DNA of 5,140 nucleotides from Pseudomonadota bacterium. GTDB taxonomy: Bacteria; Pseudomonadota; Alphaproteobacteria; Micropepsales; Micropepsaceae. Position numbers and translations under genes: made by a program. The notes beneath the pieces were generated by a model. The model was not told the origin of the DNA. It saw only the letters and a list, made by a program, of their open reading frames with translations, and did not search any database. Shown one piece after another: positions 1 through 5,140 of the stretch. The stretch is taken from the NCBI GenBank assembly GCA_025360685.1, contig JANYBR010000209.1, forward strand, positions 1 to 5,140. The letters run 5' to 3'. Numbering within the stretch: position 1 is the stretch's first letter; each line of letters begins with the position of its first letter.

Positions 1-184
1 CATGCAAAGGCGAGTGACTACCCGGAAGATCCAGCTCGCGACCGCCACCGGATCCGTCCTATTGCGAGCGGCCCACGCGCCTGCGGCGACCTGGGTGCGC
101 CGTGTGATCGGACGTTTCGCACGAGACACAGGAAGCGCACGGCTCCATCTGCGGATGGCCGGTGGATACCTGCGCAGCGCATCG
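1..184 (-). pseudogene. Scrambled-frame remainder of trpB
   Basis: No single minus-strand frame continues TrpB here, but recalled family landmarks appear in the right order across all three frames. One frame reads DALRRYPPAI from base 183, comparable to SNAxGxFHPFx. A second reads DGAVRFL and ends in HG at 104-99, comparable to DxxVRxxGVEAAGHG. NRT follows at 63-55, comparable to HGNRTYLL. A third frame reads GRELDLPGSHS near 16-11, comparable to DGQIxExHSIS. Spacings fit: V240 to the His of HG is 86 bases against 87 expected, and Asn of NRT to His of HS is 47 against 48. The stretch between is roughly 20-25 bases short. This suggests trpB with several small indels. Real decay and poor sequence at a contig end cannot be told apart here. 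Confidence 0.5.
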
Positions 185-907
185 GCCGACGCAAGCAACG
201 ACGAGATCGGGAAGTCGGTTCTCGCGCTCCAGCATCTGGGCGCGCGTCTCGTTGCCAATCACGGTCTGGAAATCGCGCACCATCGCGGGATAGGGATGCG
301 GGCCGACCGCAGATCCGATGATGTAGAACGTGTCGTAAACATTTGTGACCCAGTCGCGAAGCGCCTCGTTCGTGGCATCTTTCAAAGTGCGCGAGCCGGA
401 CTTCACGGGTCGCACTTCCGCGCCGAGCAGGCGCATGCGGAATACGTTAGGACTCTGCCGTTCGATGTCGACCTCGCCCATGTAGACCACGCAGGGAAGT
501 CCGAACCGTGCGGCGACTGTCGCCGTGGCAACGCCATGCTGCCCAGCGCCGGTCTCGGCGATGATACGCGTCTTGCCCATGCGGCGGGCAAGCAGGATTT
601 GACCAAGGCAATTGTTGATCTTGTGCGCACCCGTGTGGTTGAGGTCCTCGCGCTTGAGATAAATTTTCGCGCCGCCCAAATGCTGGGTCAGCCGTTCGGC
701 AAAATAGAGCGGGCTCTCGCGACCGACATAGTTCTTGAGCAGGCCAGCGAGTTCGGCGTGAAAAATTGGATCGTGTTTCGCCTTTTCGTAGGCGTTCTCC
801 AGTTCCAGCACCGGCGGCATCAAGGTCTCGGCCACGAAGCGTCCGCCATAGGCGCCGAAATGACCGCGCAGGTCCGGTCCGGTGCGGAACGAATTGGGCG
901 TAGTCAT
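1..907 (-). CDS. trpB: Tryptophan synthase beta chain, 5' part intact, 3' part frame-disrupted and cut by the window edge
   Basis: TrpB joins indole (channelled from TrpA) with L-serine to make L-tryptophan, using PLP, as a cytoplasmic alpha2-beta2 complex. The ATG at 907-905 opens MTTPNSFRTGPD, a normal alphaproteobacterial TrpB start. Visible landmarks are the FGAYGGRFVAETLMP block (17-31), the PLP lysine K96 in HTGAHKINN, the catalytic glutamate E118 in AETGAGQHG, and the SVGPHPYP-like block, here SAVGPHPYP (199-207). Similarity is clean through residue G241 (base 185). The family would then continue into the PLP phosphate loop GGGSN, but the frame instead runs 41 unrelated residues to a TAG at 61-59, giving a nominal 282 residues against about 400 for the family. 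Its ATG overlaps the trpF stop by 4 bases (ATGA), so translation is probably coupled. The identity is secure. Whether the gene is functional is doubtful: as written it lacks the phosphate loop and the C-terminal half. Confidence 0.9.
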
Positions 908-1569
908 GCCCGCGCCTCTTTGGCGAACTGCGCGCTGCGCGCAGCGGCGACGAACTGGGCAATAAGCTCCGCACTTTTTTGTCCTGGCGCGGTTTCGACG
1001 CCGGACGACACATCGACTCCGGGCGCTTCGCTGATGTGTATCGCACGCACGACATTTTCCGGATTCAACCCACCGGCCAGTAGCCAAGGCCGCGCGAATT
1101 TGCGTCCGCGCAGGATCTTCCAGTCGAACACCGCGCCATGACCACCTTCGCGTCCGGCGCCTGCCGGCGATTTGGCGTCGAACAAGAACATGTCCGCGCA
1201 CTCTTCGTATTTCGGAGCGGCGTCAAGATCCGAAGCGTCGGCCACGGCGATCGCCTTGATGATGCCCGTGCGGAAGCGATCGCGAATAGCCGCGACCCGC
1301 TCCGGCGTTTCCAAACCGTGCAATTGAATATAGTCAGGCTTCACCGCCGCGACGGCCGCCGCGAGCGCTTCGTCCGACGGATCGCTCAGCAGCACCGCCA
1401 GCCTCAGCTTGCCGCGCAGACGCGATGCCAGAGCGGAGGCCTGTTCCGGCCGCAGGTGGCGCGGCGAGTTGGGATGGAAATTGAGACCAGCCAATTCCGC
1501 GCCCGCGCGCGCCGCCGCATCCGCGGCCTCGGCCGAATTGATTCCGCAGATTTTGACCAGAACGCTCAT
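904..1569 (-). CDS. trpF: Phosphoribosylanthranilate isomerase
   Basis: TrpF converts N-(5'-phosphoribosyl)anthranilate to CdRP, the third step from chorismate to tryptophan, in the cytoplasm. The 221-residue product has the expected (beta/alpha)8-barrel length and motifs: MSVLVKICGI with the catalytic cysteine C8, FHPNSPRHL (31-39), IQLHG (81-85), the catalytic acid D131 in FLFDAKSP, and the phosphate-binding strands LLAGGLNPENV (163-173) and GVDVSSGVE (184-192). I chose the ATG at 1569; an in-frame TTG lies two codons upstream at 1575 and directly follows an in-frame TGA, so those are the only plausible starts. No good Shine-Dalgarno sequence precedes the ATG. A strong-looking AGGAAGGGG lies about 40 bases too far upstream (1618-1610). 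The TGA overlaps the trpB ATG, and 78 bases separate the start from the end of pyrF. The product looks complete. Confidence 0.96.
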   Translation of the reverse strand: MSVLVKICGINSAEAADAAARAGAELAGLNFHPNSPRHLRPEQASALASRLRGKLRLAVLLSDPSDEALAAAVAAVKPDYIQLHGLETPERVAAIRDRFRTGIIKAIAVADASDLDAAPKYEECADMFLFDAKSPAGAGREGGHGAVFDWKILRGRKFARPWLLAGGLNPENVVRAIHISEAPGVDVSSGVETAPGQKSAELIAQFVAAARSAQFAKEARA

Positions 1570-1625
1570 TTTCAATCAGTGTTTGGACGGCGGGCGCGCC
1601 TTATGGACGCCCCTTCCTAGTAAAT

Positions 1626-1646
1626 CAAGCAAACACGGATTGCTTG
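1626..1646 (-). terminator. Hairpin just after the pyrF stop, weak terminator or mRNA-stabilising element
   Basis: A perfect 7-bp inverted repeat, CAAGCAA / TTGCTTG with a 7-base loop, begins one base after the pyrF TAA. It is followed on the minus strand by ATTTACT and not by a clean U-run, and only three of seven stem pairs are G-C. It is thus a poor intrinsic terminator. Partial termination or protection of the upstream mRNA end is an inference only. Confidence 0.25.
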
Positions 1647-1647
1647 C

Positions 1648-2352
1648 TTAAGCCATTGTTCCGGCAAGCTCGCTGGCGATGGCCTGGGCAGCGGCGGCAG
1701 GGTCTTTAGCACCGGTGATCGGGCGGCCGATGACCAGGATGTCGGCGCCCGCGGCATGCGCCTGGGCGGGGGTCATGACTCGTCGCTGGTCCGCAAGGTC
1801 GGCGCCGGCGGGTCGAATGCCGGGAACAACCAGCAGGAAGTCCTTGCCGCACGCCTTACGCAGGGCCGCGATCTCGAGGGCCGAGCAGACGACGCCATCG
1901 AGGCCAGACGCCTTGGCCAGCTTGGCCAGCCGAACCACCTGATCCGCGGCCGGGCCGCGTTGGCCGACCGAGTCCAGGAGCGTGTCGTCGATGCTGGTCA
2001 GCACCGTGACGCCGATCACCTTCACATGCGGATCGACGGCATGCGCGGCCGCTACCGCTTCGCGCATCATCACTTCGCCGCCCGATGTGTGGATATTGAA
2101 GAGTTTTGCACCAAGACGTGCGAGCTCACGCGAGGCGGCAGCAACCGTGTTGGGGATGTCGTGGAACTTCACGTCGGCAAAAACCGGCAGGCCAATCTCG
2201 ACGATCTTCTTTACGCCGTCCGGCCCACAGGCGGTGATGAATTCCAGACCGACCTTCAATCCGCCGACATGATCCTTGACCGCGCGTGACAGGGTAAGTG
2301 CACGCTGAAGATCCGGCGTGTCGATGGCGACAAAGACAGGATTTTTTCTCAT
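1648..2352 (-). CDS. pyrF: Orotidine 5'-phosphate decarboxylase
   Basis: PyrF decarboxylates OMP to UMP, the final step of de novo pyrimidine synthesis, as a cytoplasmic dimer. The 234-residue product is full length for the group I bacterial family. It shows VAIDTPD (8-14) with substrate-contacting D11, LKVGLEF (32-38) with K33, and the diagnostic catalytic array DVKFHDIPNTV (60-70) with D60, K62 and D65. Further on come NIHTSGG (86-92), VLTS (117-120), the phosphate-loop block VVPGIRP (175-181), and ILVIGRPIT (205-213) with the phosphate-binding R210. The ATG at 2352-2350 overlaps the TGA of the upstream LapA-domain gene by 4 bases (ATGA) and has only a weak ribosome site, so translational coupling is likely. 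It ends 78 bases before trpF. Both pyrF and trpF act on phosphoribosyl compounds derived from PRPP, but they belong to different pathways. No missing residue or frame problem is seen. Confidence 0.97.
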   Translation of the reverse strand: MRKNPVFVAIDTPDLQRALTLSRAVKDHVGGLKVGLEFITACGPDGVKKIVEIGLPVFADVKFHDIPNTVAAASRELARLGAKLFNIHTSGGEVMMREAVAAAHAVDPHVKVIGVTVLTSIDDTLLDSVGQRGPAADQVVRLAKLAKASGLDGVVCSALEIAALRKACGKDFLLVVPGIRPAGADLADQRRVMTPAQAHAAGADILVIGRPITGAKDPAAAAQAIASELAGTMA

Positions 2353-2657
2353 GCCGGCGGGGTCTTAGACTTGCGCAGCCGCGCCGGCAAGAGATTCGCC
2401 GCTTTCTCACCGGCGATTTCCGCGAGTTCCGCGCTGCGCCGCGCCACGCGGCGAAACCCAATCGCGAATCCACCCAGCAGGACGCCGACAAGAAGCGCTG
2501 CAAATAGCAGCAAATACAACGGCATCTGTACCGTCAGGGACGGCGCGCTCTGAGAAAAAGGGTCAAGGCTGAAGACCGCAGGTTGACGATTGGCGACTGC
2601 AATCCAGATTGCGAGCAACGCGGTCGGGGCAGCGAATATCCAGGTGGTGAGCCGCAT
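2349..2657 (-). CDS. Small LapA-domain (DUF1049) inner-membrane protein
   Basis: This 102-residue protein has two hydrophobic segments at about 5-23 and 45-68. Between them is the signature ANRQPAVFSLDPF (22-34), followed by a PLYLLLFAALLVGVLLGG segment, and then a basic, probably cytoplasmic tail (69-102) with helix-forming AELAEIAGEKAANLL. This is the layout of the LapA/DUF1049 domain. In E. coli, LapA works with LapB in controlling lipopolysaccharide assembly, but E. coli LapA has its own cytoplasmic extension, so equivalence here is not shown. The start is supported by GAAGG a few bases before the ATG at 2657. It lies 32 bases after ihfB and overlaps pyrF by 4 bases, so it is an internal gene of the cluster. 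I recall that small LapA-domain genes commonly follow ihfB in alphaproteobacteria, which supports the call. The exact role is unknown. Confidence 0.85.
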   Translation of the reverse strand: MRLTTWIFAAPTALLAIWIAVANRQPAVFSLDPFSQSAPSLTVQMPLYLLLFAALLVGVLLGGFAIGFRRVARRSAELAEIAGEKAANLLPARLRKSKTPPA

Positions 2658-2689
2658 GGCACCTTCGTCAAGCGCAGAACCGGGCTAAC

Positions 2690-2983
2690 CTATTCTTTTC
2701 CCGAACCATTGTTCAGTCGCTCGCGCAATTCCTTACCGGTGCGGAAGAACGGCGCGCGCTTCTCTTCGACGGACACAGGTTCGCCGGTGCGCGGATTGCG
2801 ACCCTGGCGTGCAGGACGCACTTTTACGGAAAAGGCGCCAAAGCCGCGCAACTCCACGCGGTGACCGTCGGCCAACGCCTTGGTGATCTCGTCCAGCATG
2901 GTCGAGACGATGCGCTCAATATCGCGGTGATAAAGATGCGGATAGCGTGCGGTCAGACGTGCAACCAGTTCGGACTTGATCAT
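2690..2983 (-). CDS. ihfB: Integration host factor beta subunit
   Basis: IHF-beta pairs with IHF-alpha to bind the DNA minor groove at specific sites and bend DNA sharply, serving recombination, replication and transcription. The 97-residue product starts MIKSELVARL and carries the full HU/IHF fold. It contains the helical dimer part (3-40), VELRGFGAFSV (43-53), and the DNA-arm motif RPARQGRNPRTGEPV (56-70) whose P64 is the intercalating proline. The C-terminal helix starts at FFRTGKELRERL (79-90). The YPHLYHRDIERIV segment (14-26) is typical of IHF-beta and unlike HU. I chose the ATG at 2983-2981. The reading frame is open 24 codons further upstream, but that extension has no similarity to the family, and AGGGG sits at ribosome-site distance from the chosen ATG. 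It heads a tight run of genes ending in trpB. There is no sign of damage. Confidence 0.96.
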   Translation of the reverse strand: MIKSELVARLTARYPHLYHRDIERIVSTMLDEITKALADGHRVELRGFGAFSVKVRPARQGRNPRTGEPVSVEEKRAPFFRTGKELRERLNNGSGKE

Positions 2984-3045
2984 CCCCGGCCCCTGAGGGA
3001 AATCGCCTCGACCGGACAGCAGACTCCCCCGCCCCGGCTTCATTA

Positions 3046-3074
3046 ACTGTGACAAAACGATTGCATCCCGTCAA
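3046..3074 (-). promoter_or_regulatory. Possible promoter of the ihfB-to-trpB cluster
   Basis: TTGACG at 3074-3069 matches a good -35 hexamer. A 17-base spacer leads to CACAGT at 3051-3046, a poor -10. It lies about 60 bases before the ihfB ATG, a sensible distance. The assignment rests mainly on the -35 match, the position, and the need for a promoter in this gap. Confidence 0.3.
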
Positions 3075-3105
3075 CCGAAGTCCCTGAAACGTCAGCGTTT
3101 TTTTG

Positions 3106-3147
3106 AGGCCGTCGGGCCTTGTCGCAACGTGGCAGAGGAGATGCCAC
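3106..3147 (-). other. Two consecutive hairpins in the gap upstream of ihfB
   Basis: Read on the minus strand, GTGGCA / TGCCAC (3147-3129, 7-base loop) is followed by AGGCC / GGCCT (3119-3106) around a CGAC tetraloop, then an A-rich run (3104-3098). Neither is followed by U residues on the minus strand, so neither is an intrinsic terminator of the kinase transcript. They lie upstream of the putative ihfB promoter and could be 3' structure of the kinase mRNA. The rest of the 2984-3269 gap shows no gene or recognisable RNA. Confidence 0.3.
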
Positions 3148-3252
3148 TGCAGGGCGCCAGTTTAGGCGGTTAGGCCCGGCCTTGGCGGCCGACCGCTGTT
3201 TTCCTGCTCAAGACTGACCGTGTGCCTTTTTTAGGGGCATTTTTGACGATCG

Positions 3253-3270
3253 ACCGGAGCCGAGTCCGGT
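3253..3270 (-). terminator. Hairpin overlapping the end of the histidine kinase gene, weak terminator candidate
   Basis: A perfect 6-bp GC-rich inverted repeat, ACCGGA / TCCGGT with a 6-base loop, begins at the last base of the kinase stop codon. The following minus-strand bases (CGATCGTCAAAA) hold no U-run, so a classical intrinsic terminator is not shown. Its position at the very end of the gene is the main argument. Confidence 0.25.
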
Positions 3271-4961
3271 CAGGCCGCCACCGCTTGGGCCGCGGTCACC
3301 GGAATTGTGACCGTGACCTTGGTGCCCTGGCCTTCGATGCTCTCAATCCGCAGCAGGCCACCATGCATCTCCGCCAGGGCGCGTACGAGTGCCAGACCAA
3401 GACCGGTGCCAGGCTGGCTGCCGTCATTGTTTCCGAGCTGCACGAAGGGATTGCCGATTCGCTGCAGATCGCCGGCCGCGATGCCGACTCCGGTATCCTC
3501 GACCGCGAAGGCGCCGAACTCGCCGTCCCGGCGCACCGAGACGGTGACTGTGCCGCCGGCCGGCGTGAACTTGATCGCGTTCGACAGAAGATTGAGCAGG
3601 ATCTGCTTGAGCGCGCGTTTGTCGGCGTCGACCGAATGGGGCGCCGAAAACAGATCGGTTATCAGCTCGATGCCGGCATTCGACGCCCGCTCTTCCAAAA
3701 GCTCGGTGCAGTCGCGCACTACGGCAGCGGTACCGACTCGCTCGCGATGCAATTCCAGCTTTCCCGCCTCAATCTTGGACATGTCGAGGATATCGGTGAT
3801 GAGTTCGAGAAGATGTGTACCGGCACCATGTATCAGCCCGGCATAATCGCGATAGCGGCCGTCGCCGACCGGACCGAAAAACTCGCCTTTGATCATTTCG
3901 GAAAAGCCCAACACCGCATTCAGCGGGGTGCGCAGTTCGTGGCTCATGTTGGCGAGGAAGGCCGACTTGGCCGTGCTGGCGCGCTCGGCGACTTCCTTGG
4001 CAAGCAGCGCTTCCTCGCGCGACGCTTCCGAGCGCTTGACCACGGTGGCCAGCCAACGCTCGAGTTTCAGACGATCGTCGAGGGCCGCGCCCGCCATGAT
4101 GATCGTGCAGCCCACTACGGCATAGTAGAGCTGCACCATCGTGACTTGCACAGACAGAGGATGGGGCGAGATATAGGCCGAGGCGTGGTGCATGAACACC
4201 ATCAAGAAAGAAGTGGCAACGGCCAGCGCCAGACCGACCGCACCGCCGGCAAAGCCGCGCTTGAAGGTGAGCAGGATAAGGATCGGTATGAAGATGAAGG
4301 CGGGCGTATAATTTGAAAATATCAAGTTGATCGCGACGCCGCCGATCACCAATGCGAGCAAGCCGAACGTGCCCCTCAACTGCTCGCCGGAGAACATTTC
4401 CTCCACCGCCGATATCTTCACGCACATCATGAACGGCACCAGCAGACAGAGGCCGAGCGCGTCCGCGCCGTACCAGCTATACGCGACTGCGAGAATGGCG
4501 GAGCCGGTTGTCGCATGCAGGGTGAGCGCGGCGAGCAGGCTCGACAGGGGGACTGCCAACGCCACGACCAGCAGATAGAACGCCAAAAGCGCTTCGGTGC
4601 GGCTGAAGTCGCGATCGAAACCAAGCCAGCGCATCGGCAAGGCGACGGCAACGACTTCGACGACATTCGAAATCGAGAGGCCTGCGCCGGTCAACGCGCG
4701 GTCGTGCGCGATCATGTCGGCACTGAAATAGCCGAGGACGGCGACACCGATCAACTGCGGCCACACGCGCCGGGAATGTTTGAGCAAGCTGGCCAGCAGT
4801 ATCGCGTTCGAGATCCAGATCGCAGCCACCCGTCTGGTATATTGCGTGAGCGCCAGACAGCCGAAGCTTGACGCGAAGATCATCGCGGCCAGCGCCAGCA
4901 GAAATACCGGCGACAGACGCGGCTCGTTGACCGCGTTCCTGCTCGTCAAATCACTCGGCAT
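3270..4961 (-). CDS. Membrane sensor histidine kinase with MASE1 sensor domain
   Basis: This is a 563-residue hybrid-free sensor kinase, expected to autophosphorylate on histidine and pass phosphate to a response regulator not encoded in this window. Residues about 15-295 form a multi-pass membrane region of roughly eight to ten helices with MASE1-like signatures: AIWISNAILLASLL (47-60) and the W..GADALGLCLLVPF pattern (163-177). A short helical linker (about 296-332) leads to HisKA with the H-box FLANMSHELRTPLNAVLGF (335-353; phospho-acceptor H341). HATPase_c follows with the N-box LLNLLSNAIKFTP (455-467; N461), G1 box VEDTGVGI (487-494; D489), F-box PFVQ (505-508) and G2 box GTGLGLAL (518-525). 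All catalytic boxes are complete and there is no receiver domain. I chose ATG 4961-4959 because the membrane domain starts right after it. The frame stays open 55 codons upstream, but that part is arginine-rich, unlike the family, and would translate the likely promoter. The ligand of MASE1 domains is generally unknown. Confidence 0.9.
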   Translation of the reverse strand: MPSDLTSRNAVNEPRLSPVFLLALAAMIFASSFGCLALTQYTRRVAAIWISNAILLASLLKHSRRVWPQLIGVAVLGYFSADMIAHDRALTGAGLSISNVVEVVAVALPMRWLGFDRDFSRTEALLAFYLLVVALAVPLSSLLAALTLHATTGSAILAVAYSWYGADALGLCLLVPFMMCVKISAVEEMFSGEQLRGTFGLLALVIGGVAINLIFSNYTPAFIFIPILILLTFKRGFAGGAVGLALAVATSFLMVFMHHASAYISPHPLSVQVTMVQLYYAVVGCTIIMAGAALDDRLKLERWLATVVKRSEASREEALLAKEVAERASTAKSAFLANMSHELRTPLNAVLGFSEMIKGEFFGPVGDGRYRDYAGLIHGAGTHLLELITDILDMSKIEAGKLELHRERVGTAAVVRDCTELLEERASNAGIELITDLFSAPHSVDADKRALKQILLNLLSNAIKFTPAGGTVTVSVRRDGEFGAFAVEDTGVGIAAGDLQRIGNPFVQLGNNDGSQPGTGLGLALVRALAEMHGGLLRIESIEGQGTKVTVTIPVTAAQAVAA

Positions 4962-5003
4962 CAAGAAAAGCCCCGGTGCGCGCAACAAAGACCGGCGCCA
5001 ACT

Positions 5004-5032
5004 TAGAATGTGTGTGAATAATGCCGGGTTAA
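5004..5032 (-). promoter_or_regulatory. Possible promoter of the histidine kinase gene
   Basis: A locally AT-rich stretch lies 43-71 bases before the kinase ATG. TTAACC at 5032-5027 and ATTCTA at 5009-5004 are 17 bases apart. Both hexamers are imperfect. A small 5-bp hairpin, CGGGT / ACCCG (5040-5025), overlaps its upstream edge and might instead end the preceding transcript, but it lacks a U-run. Confidence 0.22.
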
Positions 5033-5041
5033 GACACCCGT

Positions 5042-5140
5042 CTAGCGCCTCGCGGGCGTGTGTGGCCTCTTGCGCGGTTTCCTGGCCGGCGCAAGACGCG
5101 CGGCGGCGGCGGAACGCATGAGCCATGCGCGCAACAGCTT
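5042..5140 (-). CDS. Possible C-terminal tail of an unidentified upstream gene, cut by the window edge
   Basis: One minus-strand frame is open from the right edge for 32 codons to a TAG at 5044-5042. It gives a short alanine-rich piece and then a tail rich in arginine, lysine and proline, ending in PARR. The AT-rich putative kinase promoter begins just after the stop, which is where a gene boundary would be expected. An open run this short is common by chance in GC-rich DNA, and I recognise no family. Confidence 0.2.
   Translation of the reverse strand, partial: KLLRAWLMRSAAAARLAPARKPRKRPHTPARR

Noticed and set aside
1..190. Fusion of trpB to a cytochrome P450 fragment: one minus-strand frame reads ALRRYPPAI followed further on by an ARNRTDP piece, resembling a P450 K-helix region.
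   Set aside because: The P450 reading would also need several frameshifts and a chance junction. The TrpB continuation explains the same residues with landmark order and spacing that fit to within one base in two intervals, and needs no foreign DNA.
2..1141. Long plus-strand open frame of 379 codons opposite trpB and trpF.
   Set aside because: It lies antisense to two clearly recognised genes, has no family features, and is the sort of shadow frame that GC-rich codon use produces.
2984..3055. A longer ihfB product with 24 extra N-terminal residues.
   Set aside because: The extension has no resemblance to IHF or HU proteins. The internal ATG gives the standard MIKSELVARL start and a normal length of 97.
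3223..3244. Plus-strand terminator-like element: TGCCTT / GGGGCA stem followed by five T.
   Set aside because: The stem needs two G-U pairs and no plus-strand gene lies upstream to be terminated. On the minus strand it has only four good pairs and no U-run.
2984..3269. An IHF autoregulatory site upstream of ihfB.
   Set aside because: I looked by eye on both strands for the WATCAA-N4-TTR consensus and found no acceptable match.
3222..4316. Long plus-strand open frame of 364 codons opposite the histidine kinase.
   Set aside because: It is antisense to conserved HisKA and HATPase_c motifs and its translation is charged low-pattern sequence typical of a shadow frame.

Overview
This window looks like chromosomal core sequence from a GC-rich alphaproteobacterium, most likely of the Hyphomicrobiales (Rhizobiales). 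That assignment rests on protein style (TrpB beginning MTTPNSFRTGPD, IHF-beta, short LapA-domain protein, MASE1 kinase) and on the recalled alphaproteobacterial gene order ihfB, LapA-domain gene, trpF, trpB. No database search was made. Every gene I can support is on the minus strand, so the biological reading order runs from the right end of the window to the left.

Reading order: (1) 5140-5042, an open stretch that may be the basic C-terminal tail of an upstream gene (weak). (2) 4961-3270, a membrane-bound sensor histidine kinase with an N-terminal MASE1 sensor and complete HisKA and HATPase_c boxes, with no response regulator beside it. (3) 3269-2984, a 286-base gap with hairpins and a possible promoter. 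(4) 2983-2690, ihfB, the integration host factor beta subunit. (5) 2657-2349, a small two-helix LapA-domain membrane protein. (6) 2352-1648, pyrF, orotidine 5'-phosphate decarboxylase. (7) 1569-904, trpF, phosphoribosylanthranilate isomerase. (8) 907 to the left edge, trpB, the tryptophan synthase beta chain.

From ihfB leftwards the spacing is tight: 32 bases, a 4-base ATGA overlap, 78 bases, and another 4-base ATGA overlap. This is consistent with one transcription unit joining a nucleoid protein, an envelope protein, the last step of UMP synthesis and two steps of tryptophan synthesis. trpA would be expected beyond the left edge.

The main anomaly is at the left edge. TrpB reads cleanly for 241 residues, then loses frame exactly at the glycine loop that holds the PLP phosphate. 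The last 184 bases still carry ordered traces of the rest of TrpB, spread over all three minus-strand frames, at spacings close to those of an intact gene. The trpB 3' half is therefore either riddled with small indels or badly sequenced at a contig end; a clean fusion to foreign DNA fits less well. I see no mobile element, CRISPR array, tRNA, rRNA or new defence-type system.
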